Source: Candidatus Korobacter versatilis
GTDB lineage: Bacteria; Acidobacteriota; Terriglobia; Terriglobales; Acidobacteriaceae
Direction of reading: 5' to 3'
Length of the DNA stretch: 64,000 nt
Assembly (NCBI GenBank): GCA_016185395.1
Contig: JACPNR010000002.1
Span: 1 to 64,000, forward strand
Part shown: piece after piece, positions 25,901 through 33,221 of the stretch
Numbering within the stretch: the stretch's first letter is position 1
Layout: each line of letters starts with the position of its first letter
Notes under the pieces: model-generated
Databases searched by the model: none
Told to the model about the DNA's origin: nothing
The model's input: the letters and a program-made list of their open reading frames with translations, nothing else
Made by a program: the position numbers and the translations under genes

Positions 25901-28690
25901 GAAGGTGTAAGAGCCGGGCGTGGAAGCGAGCGTGGTCGAGACGGTGACCGTTACGTCGACGCCGCCGAGCGTGGGCGTGACCTGGTTCGGGCTGAAGCCG
26001 CAGCTTCCGCCGCTGGGAAGTCCGGCGCAGGAGAGCGTGACCGGCTGGTCGAATCCGTCCGCAGTACTCAGCGCTACGTGATAGACGGCGGCGACGGTCT
26101 GCTGCACGCTCACGGATGTGGGCGCCTGCGTGGTGATGGCGTAGTCGCTGTTCTTGTGCAGCGCGGTCGCCCACACTCCGGCGGCGTGCGTGCCGGCGAG
26201 CAACTGGTTGGCGCCGGCGGCGGTCTGCGCCGCGAGCTGCTGGATGGGCGTGAGCGGCAGGCCTTCATTGTAGGAAGACCAGGCCGCTCCCTGGTTCGGG
26301 CTGAGGAACACACCCACGTCGGTCGCCGCGTAGAGGATGTTGTGGTCGAGCGGATCGAGGATGAGCGCGTTGACGGGAACGTTCGGCAACGTGATGGAGA
26401 CGTCTGCCCAGTTCACGCCGGCGTCGGTGGTCTTCCATATTTTCTTGCCGGCGCCGGTGTAGGCGCGGAGGGCGACGTAGGCGGTGCCTCCGGTGGCATC
26501 CGCGGGATCGACCACGAGAGCGCTGTAGTTATAGAGGTTGGGATTGAGGCTGCCGGTGCGGTCGAGCCAGGTCGTGGGCCCGCCGTCGGCGTTGGTCGTG
26601 ACCCAGATGCGTCCGCCGGAAAACGTGTTGAAGTTATCGGCGGAGGTGGTGGCGTAGATGACCTGCGAGCCGTTGCCGGTGGCCGGGCCGCCGGCCGCGA
26701 GCTGCGTGACAAGGTTCGTCTCGCTGCCGGAACAGGGCACGGCGCCGCCCGGCTGGAAGGTGTTGCTGAGCACGTTGCTCGCGCTCCATCCTGCGCCATT
26801 GCTCGGACCGCGCCAGACGCGGCACGTGCCCACGAGCATCTTGCCGGTCGCGGCCGGGTCGAGCAGGTAGGGCACGTAGAAGCCGCCGTGATCGCCGCCA
26901 AGCGTGGTGGGCGTGACGACGCTCGAGAAATCGGTGGAGCGGCAGGCAGCACCCAGGGTGCAGCGCGAGATGTCCACGTCTCCGGTGCGGCTGGTGAACC
27001 AGGTGTTGGGGGAGGCGGGATCGATGGCGACGTGTCCGGCGAAGGGCGAGTTGCCGGCGGTGAGCGCGCTCCAGGTGGTGCCGTTGGGATCGGGAAGCGC
27101 GGGCGAGCGGACGACGGAAAAGTTGTCGCGCGTTGCGGCGAGCAGCGTGTCCGGGTCGGCGGGGTGGGCGGTGAGGTAGGGGATATCGAAGAGCGAGCCG
27201 AGCGCGCGGTTGAGGTTATCGAACGGCAGATGCGCGCTGCACGAGCTGCTGTTGAGGCCGCCGCTGTTGAGCGTGCGATAGACGCCGCCGTCCGTCGCGA
27301 AGTAGAGCACGTTCGGGTTCGCGGGGAGGAAAGCGACGTCGTGGAACGCGGGAAACACGTGCGCGGGCGCGGCCAGCGGCGTGCAGCCGTAGACGTGCGT
27401 AAGGTTCAGCCACGGACCGGCGGTGGAGCAGATCGGGTTCAGAGAGGTGACGGCACACTTGAACAGGTTGACGGCGCCGGCGTAGAGGTCGGTGGTCCCG
27501 GCCACGCGCGGGACTGCGGCGAGCGTGAGGTTGTATGCGTAGCCGCCGGTCTGAGCGCCGCACCCGGTCTCGCCACAGCCATCGAGGCTGGTGGTGCTCA
27601 CCGTTGTCCAGGTCGTCCCGCCATCGAGCGTTTTGTAGATGCCGCGGCTGGGCTGCTGGGTGAGGGACGTGACATTGATGTACCACGCGTACATCTCATT
27701 GCTGCCGGGCTTCACCGCGAGCTCGGCGCGGATGAGCGGACAGAAAAGACTATGCGAAGCGTTCGGGCACGCCGTGAGGCTGAGGCTTCCGGGCTGGGTC
27801 AAGAGGCGCGTCCAGTTGATGCCGTCGGTGGACTTGTAGAAACCATGGCGGCGGATTGCCGCGAAGAAGGCGTGCAGGGCGGCGTTGTACACCACAGCGG
27901 TGGCATCCGGCGGCGGGGACGCGGCGATGGAGTCGATGTTCGCGTAGTGCCACGTCGCGCCCGCGTCGGTCGAGTAATAGAGGCCATGCGTCACGCCGAG
28001 ACCATCCGCCCCGGCGAGTTCGTTGAAGGTGCTTGCGGTCGCGGCGACCACGAGCTCGGGATTGTCCGCGCTGAACGCGATGCGGGCAAAGGCGAGCCCG
28101 CGGAAGGACCGCGCACCGCTGTCGGCGGAGGTGATCAAACTCCAGTTCGCGCCGCGATCGGTGGAGCGCAACATGCCGAAACCGTAAAACGAATCCGCCG
28201 AGTTGTTGCCTTCGCCGGTGCCCGCGAGGATGACGTCAGAGTTATTCGGCTTGATGGCGAGCGCGCCGATGACCGGCCAAGTATCGGGATCGGTGAGGCG
28301 TTCCCAAGTGACGGTGGCGGGATCGGAAGCGGCCCCGTTCCACGAGCGCCAGACGCCGGCGCCGGAAGTGCCGGCGTACACGATGTTGCTGGTGGGATCA
28401 CTGGGGTCGATGGCGATGCTGGTCGCGCGTCCGGCGACGGGGCCGTAGTCCTGCGTGCCGCTGCGGCTGCCATCGGAAAGGAGGGGCGCGGGGCCGAGGG
28501 GCGTCCACGCAGGCGACTGCGCGAACGCCCATCCGCCGGCCCATGACCAAACCAAAAACGCCGCCAAAAGGCAGCGAATCAGAGGCGCGATGGAGCGATA
28601 GCAGCGCGGGTCCGTGGGAATCGCCTTTCGGGGGACGAACGGGGAGCAGCCAGTATGTGGGCGATGGTTGCGTGTGTCAACCAGAGACAA
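23000..28690 (-). CDS. Giant exported sortilin/BNR propeller protein with ten Ig-like repeats
   Basis: A 1896-residue surface or secreted protein. A long N-terminus leads to a signal helix (CLLAAFLVWSWAGGWAFAQS, about residues 39-58). Residues about 60-845 form WD/BNR-type blades with sortilin-like Asp-box turns (STDRGANW, STDAGATWH, TLDGGTTWTTV, TTDAGVNWADV) and NVLYFATDGGVYRTL repeats. From about 848 to the end are ten Ig-like modules of roughly 104 residues; most start with a DF-x-(I/L) strand and carry two Cys about 10 apart in the pattern V-x-L-x-C…G-x-x-C-x-F-x-P. No LPXTG, PEP-CTERM or type IX sorting tail is seen. Divergent from the TonB-receptor gene. Confidence 0.82.
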   Translation of the reverse strand: MSLVDTRNHRPHTGCSPFVPRKAIPTDPRCYRSIAPLIRCLLAAFLVWSWAGGWAFAQSPAWTPLGPAPLLSDGSRSGTQDYGPVAGRATSIAIDPSDPTSNIVYAGTSGAGVWRSWNGAASDPATVTWERLTDPDTWPVIGALAIKPNNSDVILAGTGEGNNSADSFYGFGMLRSTDRGANWSLITSADSGARSFRGLAFARIAFSADNPELVVAATASTFNELAGADGLGVTHGLYYSTDAGATWHYANIDSIAASPPPDATAVVYNAALHAFFAAIRRHGFYKSTDGINWTRLLTQPGSLSLTACPNASHSLFCPLIRAELAVKPGSNEMYAWYINVTSLTQQPSRGIYKTLDGGTTWTTVSTTSLDGCGETGCGAQTGGYAYNLTLAAVPRVAGTTDLYAGAVNLFKCAVTSLNPICSTAGPWLNLTHVYGCTPLAAPAHVFPAFHDVAFLPANPNVLYFATDGGVYRTLNSGGLNSSSCSAHLPFDNLNRALGSLFDIPYLTAHPADPDTLLAATRDNFSVVRSPALPDPNGTTWSALTAGNSPFAGHVAIDPASPNTWFTSRTGDVDISRCTLGAACRSTDFSSVVTPTTLGGDHGGFYVPYLLDPAATGKMLVGTCRVWRGPSNGAGWSASNVLSNTFQPGGAVPCSGSETNLVTQLAAGGPATGNGSQVIYATTSADNFNTFSGGRIWVTTNADGGPTTWLDRTGSLNPNLYNYSALVVDPADATGGTAYVALRAYTGAGKKIWKTTDAGVNWADVSITLPNVPVNALILDPLDHNILYAATDVGVFLSPNQGAAWSSYNEGLPLTPIQQLAAQTAAGANQLLAGTHAAGVWATALHKNSDYAITTQAPTSVSVQQTVAAVYHVALSTADGFDQPVTLSCAGLPSGGSCGFSPNQVTPTLGGVDVTVTVSTTLASTPGSYTFTIHGLGGGTGHDAAPAPELVLNVVPDFGLEAASLKAVRPGDTASFAVSVARNGTFASLVDLTCVGTMPAGATCSVTPPQVDLASGNQPATVSVTTTGGTTPVGDTGFTLHGAEVGGSKQHDLPLTLRVNDFSIGSATASQNIQQGSAGTYTVTVTGQNNWTAPVTLSCANFTSLGLACGFSQNNFVPATGGTSLTVTVNAGVNAAIASGTFDVVATDGTTPHSVSRAYNVIVVQDFQYIADSPDTQTIVRGATAGWNTHLLPLNEFAASVTTTCAITAAPAGAVCSATPSPIAIGSATPQPLAVAISTTSATPTGNYAVTVTAAGGTKTHALNFTLSVQGATLALSPSSRTIPAGSGTTYAVSATAQNGFAGALTLACGTPPAGVTCAFNPATVTPGGGSSTLTVLTTTAVTAGMKTLVVAGTLGGVTPVAQANAGLTISSSTPSFTLTNSTATRSLAIGGGSTTYSLSVRSTLATSPGTVTMSCVSPLPAGVSCSFSPASFSPTTIARAVTATVTATNAAAAGSYPLGFQAATTTQLRRATGTLNLTDFALAVTPGSQQIGSTTGGTATYDVALTTASNFAASVTLACTGLPAGASCGFAPSSMTPSASGAHSTLTLTTTASTPGGSSLFNVQGTSGALVRAQQVEVIVDPRDFTIGATPPAISVPQGGSNTTTIATTSIGGVTGDVALSCTNVSPATAALTCGFDQTTITTGGTATLTLTGAPNLPGGTYTVTVQGQMTSPVARTRTTAVTVTVPDFGLGITPPTQTILPAATADYTVTTSALNGFAGNIALSCQVLTAPAGTACSVDASPVAAGSGTALHVTTSAGTPTGTYTVRLTGTSGVTTHTFDAQLVIGPPSSPVDFTITTSTPSRTVTRSGGLATTSYSVTVTANGGFAESVTIACLGQPAGVTCGSVSAFVPAASGTTKTITAIIMSSAAPGTYSFQLKATSATKTHSVNVSLTIN

Positions 28691-29022
28691 ACCTGGTGCT
28701 GGCGGTCGCCGGTCAAGCCGCTAAGGCACCACCCCTAGAATGGCCCTAAGCCATAATTTTGTTGCACTTATCCAGATTTTTGACTGGCATCTGAGACAGG
28801 ATAATGGTATCTAAGATGCGCACATCCGCACACAACAGACGGCAAAGTTAGGTGCGAACAGTCCTTTTTCGCGAGACTCCCCCAGGCAGCGAAAACTTAA
28901 GTTTTCAGGGACACCGGGCCCACGCAATCTTCGTTGCACGAGGAAGAGCGGGTGCGCTTTCCGTTGTGTCTTTTTTCGTGATTGCAGCACTTGCAGTTTG
29001 GCGTAAATCCTTTGGAGGCGAT
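28691..29022. other. Divergent regulatory region between the two giant surface genes
   Basis: 332 nt with no gene. TTGACT at 28780-28785 is a possible -35 for the receptor gene, but no well-spaced -10 is convincing (GATAAT at 28800-28805 is only 14 bp away). The leader of the receptor transcript would be long and contains the palindrome at 28891-28906. An in-frame open stretch from 28852 is treated as leader because a good ribosome site fits ATG 29023. Confidence 0.55.
28891..28906. promoter_or_regulatory. Perfect 16-bp palindrome GAAAACTTAAGTTTTC
   Basis: A perfect, unspaced dyad in AT-rich composition inside a GC-rich region, 117 nt before the receptor start codon. It could be an operator for a dimeric regulator. 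No protein is identified. Confidence 0.45.
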
Positions 29023-32000
29023 ATGAGCAAGATGTTTAAGTTTACGGTCTTCTGCTCCGTGCTTCTGCTGGCGGCGATGGCTTTCGCTGCTTCCCAGAAC
29101 GCGGTGGTATACGGGACCGTGTACGACGCCTCGGCCAAGCCGCTGGCGGGCGTGAAAGTGATGCTGGAGAATCCAGCCATCGCGTTCTCACGCTCGACCA
29201 TGACGGCTTCCGACGGTACGTACACTTTCAGCGAGGTGCCCCCTGCTTCCGGTTACCGTGTGACCGCGGCGCAGGACGGCAAGACGATCGACATCCGCGG
29301 CGGCATCACCGTGAACGTCGGCGAGGAGAGCGTCATTTTCCCGGCGCTGAAGGCACAGGCGACGCCGAAGCCGGTGGAGACCTCGGCCAAGGCAATGGCC
29401 GTGACCACCGAAAAAGTGGCGACGGCGCAGAGCGGCGTGATCAGCGGCGACCAGCTGCGTCAGCTCCCGCTCTATAACCGCAATTTCCTCACCCTCGGCA
29501 CCCTGACGCCGCACACCCACCCGTCGGGCGCTGCGGACCCGCTCGGCGACGCGTCGTTCAGCGTGAACGGCAACCGCTCGACGGGCAACAACTTCGTGCT
29601 CGATGGAGCGGACAACCGCGCCTCCAGCTCGGGCCAGGCCGTTCCCTTCCAGGTCAACGACGCCATCCAGGAATTCTCGGTGGTCTCGGTGGCGGGCAAT
29701 GCGGAATACGGCAACAGCAACGGTGGCACCATCAACGTGGTCACCAAGCGCGGCGGCAACAACTGGCACGGCACGGCGTTCGGATACTTCGGCGCCGACC
29801 AGCTGAATGGCAGCAGCCCGCTCTCGGTTTACAACGGCGGCACCTTCGACCAGGCGGCCTCCCGCGCCACCGATCCGGTGTTCGGCACCGGCATCACCTC
29901 GACCCCGCTGTTCTACAACGACTACGTGGCCACGGCCGCGAATGCCGGCTATTGCACCAACTCGATCGACGTGACCGGCGCCACCGGTGCGAACTTCTGC
30001 AACGGCGGCGTGAGCACGCTGACGGGCGGAGCAGCGACCGGCAACAATGACTTCTTCGACCCGGCGGCTGTCCTGGCGGCCAACAACCGGTTCAAGGCGC
30101 CCTGGCAGTCACAGCAGTACGGCGCCAACATCGGCGGACCGATCATGAAGGACAAACTCTTCATGTTCCTCGGCTATGAAGGCACCCGCATCAACAATCC
30201 GACTGCGATCCTGGAGCGCGTTCCCACCGCCTTCGATCGCACCCTCGATCCCTACGGCGCGGGCATGCCCTTCGCCTTCGGCGGCGGTGCGCTCGATCCG
30301 AACTACCTGATCGGGCAGAACCTGCTCAGCCTGTTCCCGGCCGCGAACGTGGTTGGCGTACCGGGTGTGCTGGAGTTCTACAAAGGCGAAGCAGACAATT
30401 ACACCAGGGTCCACAACGCGGTGGGCCGTGCGGACTGGGTGCAGGGCCCGAACGACACGTGGGGCGCGCGCTGGGTGGGCCAGTGGCTCGACCAGTTGCA
30501 CGACAACACGTTGCCCGCCAGCGGCCTGTATCCGGGCAACGGCGCGCAGCGCACCGCGCTCAACCAGAACCTGAACCTCACTTACACGCACGTCTTCAGT
30601 TCGTCGCTGTTGAACGAGGCGCACGCCGGGTTCAACCGCTTCAACCTGAAGGAGCGCGCGCAGGACCGCAGCTTCGACGCCACCACCCTGGGCCTTCCGA
30701 ACGCGCAGATGATGACCGTGCTGATGTCGGGTATCGATCCGCAATCCAGCGGCGCGGTCCCGTCGTCTTCCGTCGGTTGCTGCTCGGCGAATGGCGCGGC
30801 CTCGGGCTGGCTTGATAGCCCCGATGGCACCGGCTTCTCGGTCGTCGATCCCACCCTCGACGGTATGTTCCCGTATGCTCGCCTGGGCGCACCGCTCTAC
30901 GCCCCCAGCGTGCGCGAGGATTGGTCATGGTTCGTGGCCGACAACCTCTCGTGGACCAAGGGCCGGCACCAGTTCAAGTTCGGTGGTGAGTATCGCCACT
31001 TCCTGAACAACGTGCAGGACGGCAGCCTGGCCCGCGGGTTGATGTACTCCGGCAACATCGGGCAGTTTACGCACGATTCGGAGACCTGCAACGACCTCTG
31101 CAAGGCGGTCTCCGGACTCGACGCTGCCTTCCAGCGGCCGGGTGCGGACTTCACGCAGAAGAACTTCGCTCCGTGGGACATCGATCTGAACTCGCACGCG
31201 GTGGCAGGCTTCGCGGAAGACACGATCCGGGCATACTCGCGCCTGACCGTCACGCTGGGCCTGCGGTGGGAGTACTACTCCCGTCCGCTCGACCAGAACG
31301 GCCGGCTGTACAACTTCGATCCGCTGGCGAACGGTCTGGTCCGGCAGGACACCAACAGCGTGATCGACCAGTTCGGCAATACCTGCGACTTTGCCGGCGG
31401 CACCACCGCCATCAACAACAACCAGCCGAAGGCCTTCACCTCTGGCTCCAACGGATGGGATTGCCAGCCGGTCGGTAACAATGGTCTGTCGGACACCAAG
31501 TGGACCAACTTCATGCCGCGCGTCGGCATGGCGTGGGACATCTTCGGCGACGGCAACACCGTGGCGCGTTTCGGCGTAGGCATGTTCTACGACCGCGAAC
31601 CGACCAGCTACACCAGCCAGCTGATGTACAACCGCCCGACGCTCTTCCAGGCGCCGGCTGATCCTTCGGCTACGGTCGCTCCGCAGCTGACCTACGGTAA
31701 CTTCTTCAACTTCCTCAACTCCGGGTTCACCACCCTCGACCCGGCGGCGATGTTCAACAATTGCATCCCGACCACCGGTCCTTGCTCACCTCCGGGAACC
31801 ACGCCCTTCCAGGCCGCGGTGCAGCCGTACTCGATGTACGGCCGCGACACGAAGCAGAACGGCCAGCCCCGCGCCTGGCAGATCAACGCTTCCATCCAGC
31901 ACCAGTTCTCCAGCAAGGTGGTGGCGGAAGCGGGCTACGCGGGCAACTACGGCGGCAAGCTCCCGGTGTTCTACAACCAGGGCTTCAACAACGAGTGGTA

Positions 32001-33024
32001 TTGCAACTCGTCGTCGCAGTTCTCCGGAAGTTGCGACAACAACTCGTTCTCGCCGGTGTTCATGCAGACCAACCAGGGCAAGTCGCAGTACAACTCGTTC
32101 TTCCTGCGCGCCAGGGTGGCGGATTGGCACGGTCTGAGGGTGAACGGCACCTACACGTTCTCGCAAGCTCGCGACAACGCGTCGGCGCTGGTCTTCCCGA
32201 ACCTGCCCATCTCGCTCTTCAACAACGCTTGCGGCCTGCAACAGGTGGGTCAGGCGAACCCGTTCACGGTGTGCAGCGGCAGCTCGATCGGGACCGGCAA
32301 CCCGGGCGGTGTTGGATCGCTCACCGCTCTGACCACCACGGGTCAGGGCTCCGCGATCACCACTCCCTATTACATCCCGCAGGACCCGAACAACTTCCTG
32401 CGTAATGATTGGGGACCGTCAGACTACAACTCCAACAACCGCTTCGTGGTGGATTGGACCTATGACGTTCCGTCTCTCCAGAAGGCATGGGGATGGTCGA
32501 AGTGGCTGGACTACTGGCAGGTCTCGGGTATCGGGATCGCACAGAGCGGTCAGCCCTACACGATCTTCTCCCAGGTCGGCGGCGAGTTGACCTCGCGTGC
32601 GTTCGCTACGGGGCCGGTCACGACTTCGACCGACCCGAACAACGCGATCTCACTCACCAACCTGGACACGGCGCCGTTCGCCAATCCGGACTGCTCGTGG
32701 CTCGTGAACCCCTCTCCGACGGGGTGGTTCCAGGCCGACGGCCAGGTCGGTACGCCCTGCCTGGGTAACACGACGCGGAACCAGTTCACCGGTCCGATGT
32801 TCAGCACCGTCAACCTTTCCATCCAGAAGAACTTCCCGATCGGCGACGAAGGCAAGATGCTCAGCGTCCGCTCGGAGTTCTACAACCTGTTCGGGGCTGA
32901 CAATTTCTACAACCCGATCAGCGTGATCAGCACGGATGGCTACAACTTCAACCCGAACTTCGGCAAGATCAAGTCTGCCCACGATCCGCGGCAGATCCAG
33001 TTCGCTGCCCGGTTCACCTGGTAA
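29023..33024 (+). CDS. Oar-like TonB-dependent receptor with carboxypeptidase-regulatory domain
   Basis: A 1333-residue outer membrane transporter or surface protein. Signal peptide (FTVFCSVLLLAAMAFAASQ); CarboxypepD_reg-like domain about residues 25-105 (VVYGTVYDASAKPLAGVKVM, TASDGTYTFSEVPP); plug about 130-260 (LRQLPLYNRNFLTLGTLTP, SVNGNRSTGNNFVLDGADN); then a large beta-barrel to the aromatic C-terminus (IQFAARFTW). Start ATG 29023 has GGAGG 5 nt upstream. The architecture is the expanded family typical of Acidobacteriota and of myxobacterial Oar. A terminator pair follows at 33029-33095. No TonB box is obvious. Confidence 0.88.
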   Translation: MSKMFKFTVFCSVLLLAAMAFAASQNAVVYGTVYDASAKPLAGVKVMLENPAIAFSRSTMTASDGTYTFSEVPPASGYRVTAAQDGKTIDIRGGITVNVGEESVIFPALKAQATPKPVETSAKAMAVTTEKVATAQSGVISGDQLRQLPLYNRNFLTLGTLTPHTHPSGAADPLGDASFSVNGNRSTGNNFVLDGADNRASSSGQAVPFQVNDAIQEFSVVSVAGNAEYGNSNGGTINVVTKRGGNNWHGTAFGYFGADQLNGSSPLSVYNGGTFDQAASRATDPVFGTGITSTPLFYNDYVATAANAGYCTNSIDVTGATGANFCNGGVSTLTGGAATGNNDFFDPAAVLAANNRFKAPWQSQQYGANIGGPIMKDKLFMFLGYEGTRINNPTAILERVPTAFDRTLDPYGAGMPFAFGGGALDPNYLIGQNLLSLFPAANVVGVPGVLEFYKGEADNYTRVHNAVGRADWVQGPNDTWGARWVGQWLDQLHDNTLPASGLYPGNGAQRTALNQNLNLTYTHVFSSSLLNEAHAGFNRFNLKERAQDRSFDATTLGLPNAQMMTVLMSGIDPQSSGAVPSSSVGCCSANGAASGWLDSPDGTGFSVVDPTLDGMFPYARLGAPLYAPSVREDWSWFVADNLSWTKGRHQFKFGGEYRHFLNNVQDGSLARGLMYSGNIGQFTHDSETCNDLCKAVSGLDAAFQRPGADFTQKNFAPWDIDLNSHAVAGFAEDTIRAYSRLTVTLGLRWEYYSRPLDQNGRLYNFDPLANGLVRQDTNSVIDQFGNTCDFAGGTTAINNNQPKAFTSGSNGWDCQPVGNNGLSDTKWTNFMPRVGMAWDIFGDGNTVARFGVGMFYDREPTSYTSQLMYNRPTLFQAPADPSATVAPQLTYGNFFNFLNSGFTTLDPAAMFNNCIPTTGPCSPPGTTPFQAAVQPYSMYGRDTKQNGQPRAWQINASIQHQFSSKVVAEAGYAGNYGGKLPVFYNQGFNNEWYCNSSSQFSGSCDNNSFSPVFMQTNQGKSQYNSFFLRARVADWHGLRVNGTYTFSQARDNASALVFPNLPISLFNNACGLQQVGQANPFTVCSGSSIGTGNPGGVGSLTALTTTGQGSAITTPYYIPQDPNNFLRNDWGPSDYNSNNRFVVDWTYDVPSLQKAWGWSKWLDYWQVSGIGIAQSGQPYTIFSQVGGELTSRAFATGPVTTSTDPNNAISLTNLDTAPFANPDCSWLVNPSPTGWFQADGQVGTPCLGNTTRNQFTGPMFSTVNLSIQKNFPIGDEGKMLSVRSEFYNLFGADNFYNPISVISTDGYNFNPNFGKIKSAHDPRQIQFAARFTW

Positions 33025-33028
33025 ACCT

Positions 33029-33057
33029 GAGCGGGGCGGCGTCACGCCGCCCCGCTC
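33029..33057 (+). terminator. GC hairpin after the receptor gene
   Basis: GAGCGGGGCGGCG/CGCCGCCCCGCTC with loop TCA, a perfect 13-bp stem beginning 4 nt after the stop codon, with no T-run. Acts with the next hairpin or as RNA 3'-end protection. Confidence 0.6.
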
Positions 33058-33068
33058 AAACCCTTCAC

Positions 33069-33095
33069 AGCCCCGCCTCCCCGGCGGGGCTTTTT
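33069..33095 (+). terminator. Intrinsic terminator of the receptor gene
   Basis: A perfect 9-bp stem AGCCCCGCC/GGCGGGGCT with loop TCCCC, followed by TTTTT. Confidence 0.88.
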
Positions 33096-33152
33096 CGTTT
33101 CCAATGTTCCCAAAATCAGGCCGAATCCCCTTCAGACTCAGCGATTTACAGG

Positions 33153-33181
33153 TTGAGGAGCAACCACTCTGCTGCTATACT
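33153..33181 (+). promoter_or_regulatory. Promoter of the megasynthase operon
   Basis: TTGAGG (33153-33158), a 17-bp spacer and TATACT (33176-33181) preceded by TG (extended -10). Predicted start near 33188, about 34 nt before ATG 33222. This shows the synthase genes are transcribed independently of the receptor gene. Confidence 0.65.
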
Positions 33182-33221
33182 CCGGAACACTTCCCCCAAC
33201 AGCCAAACGGAAAGAATCTCC

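Noticed and set aside
25868-28546. 892-codon open frame on the plus strand
   Set aside because: Antisense to the propeller-Ig protein; Arg/Gly/Ala low-complexity translation.
28852-29022. 57-codon N-terminal extension of the Oar-like receptor
   Set aside because: ATG 29023 has a strong GGAGG ribosome site and is followed directly by a signal peptide; the extension contains the palindrome and would bury the signal peptide.
33029-33095. Twin hairpins considered as a small RNA gene
   Set aside because: Position immediately after a stop codon and a T-run after the second stem fit a terminator; no promoter in front.
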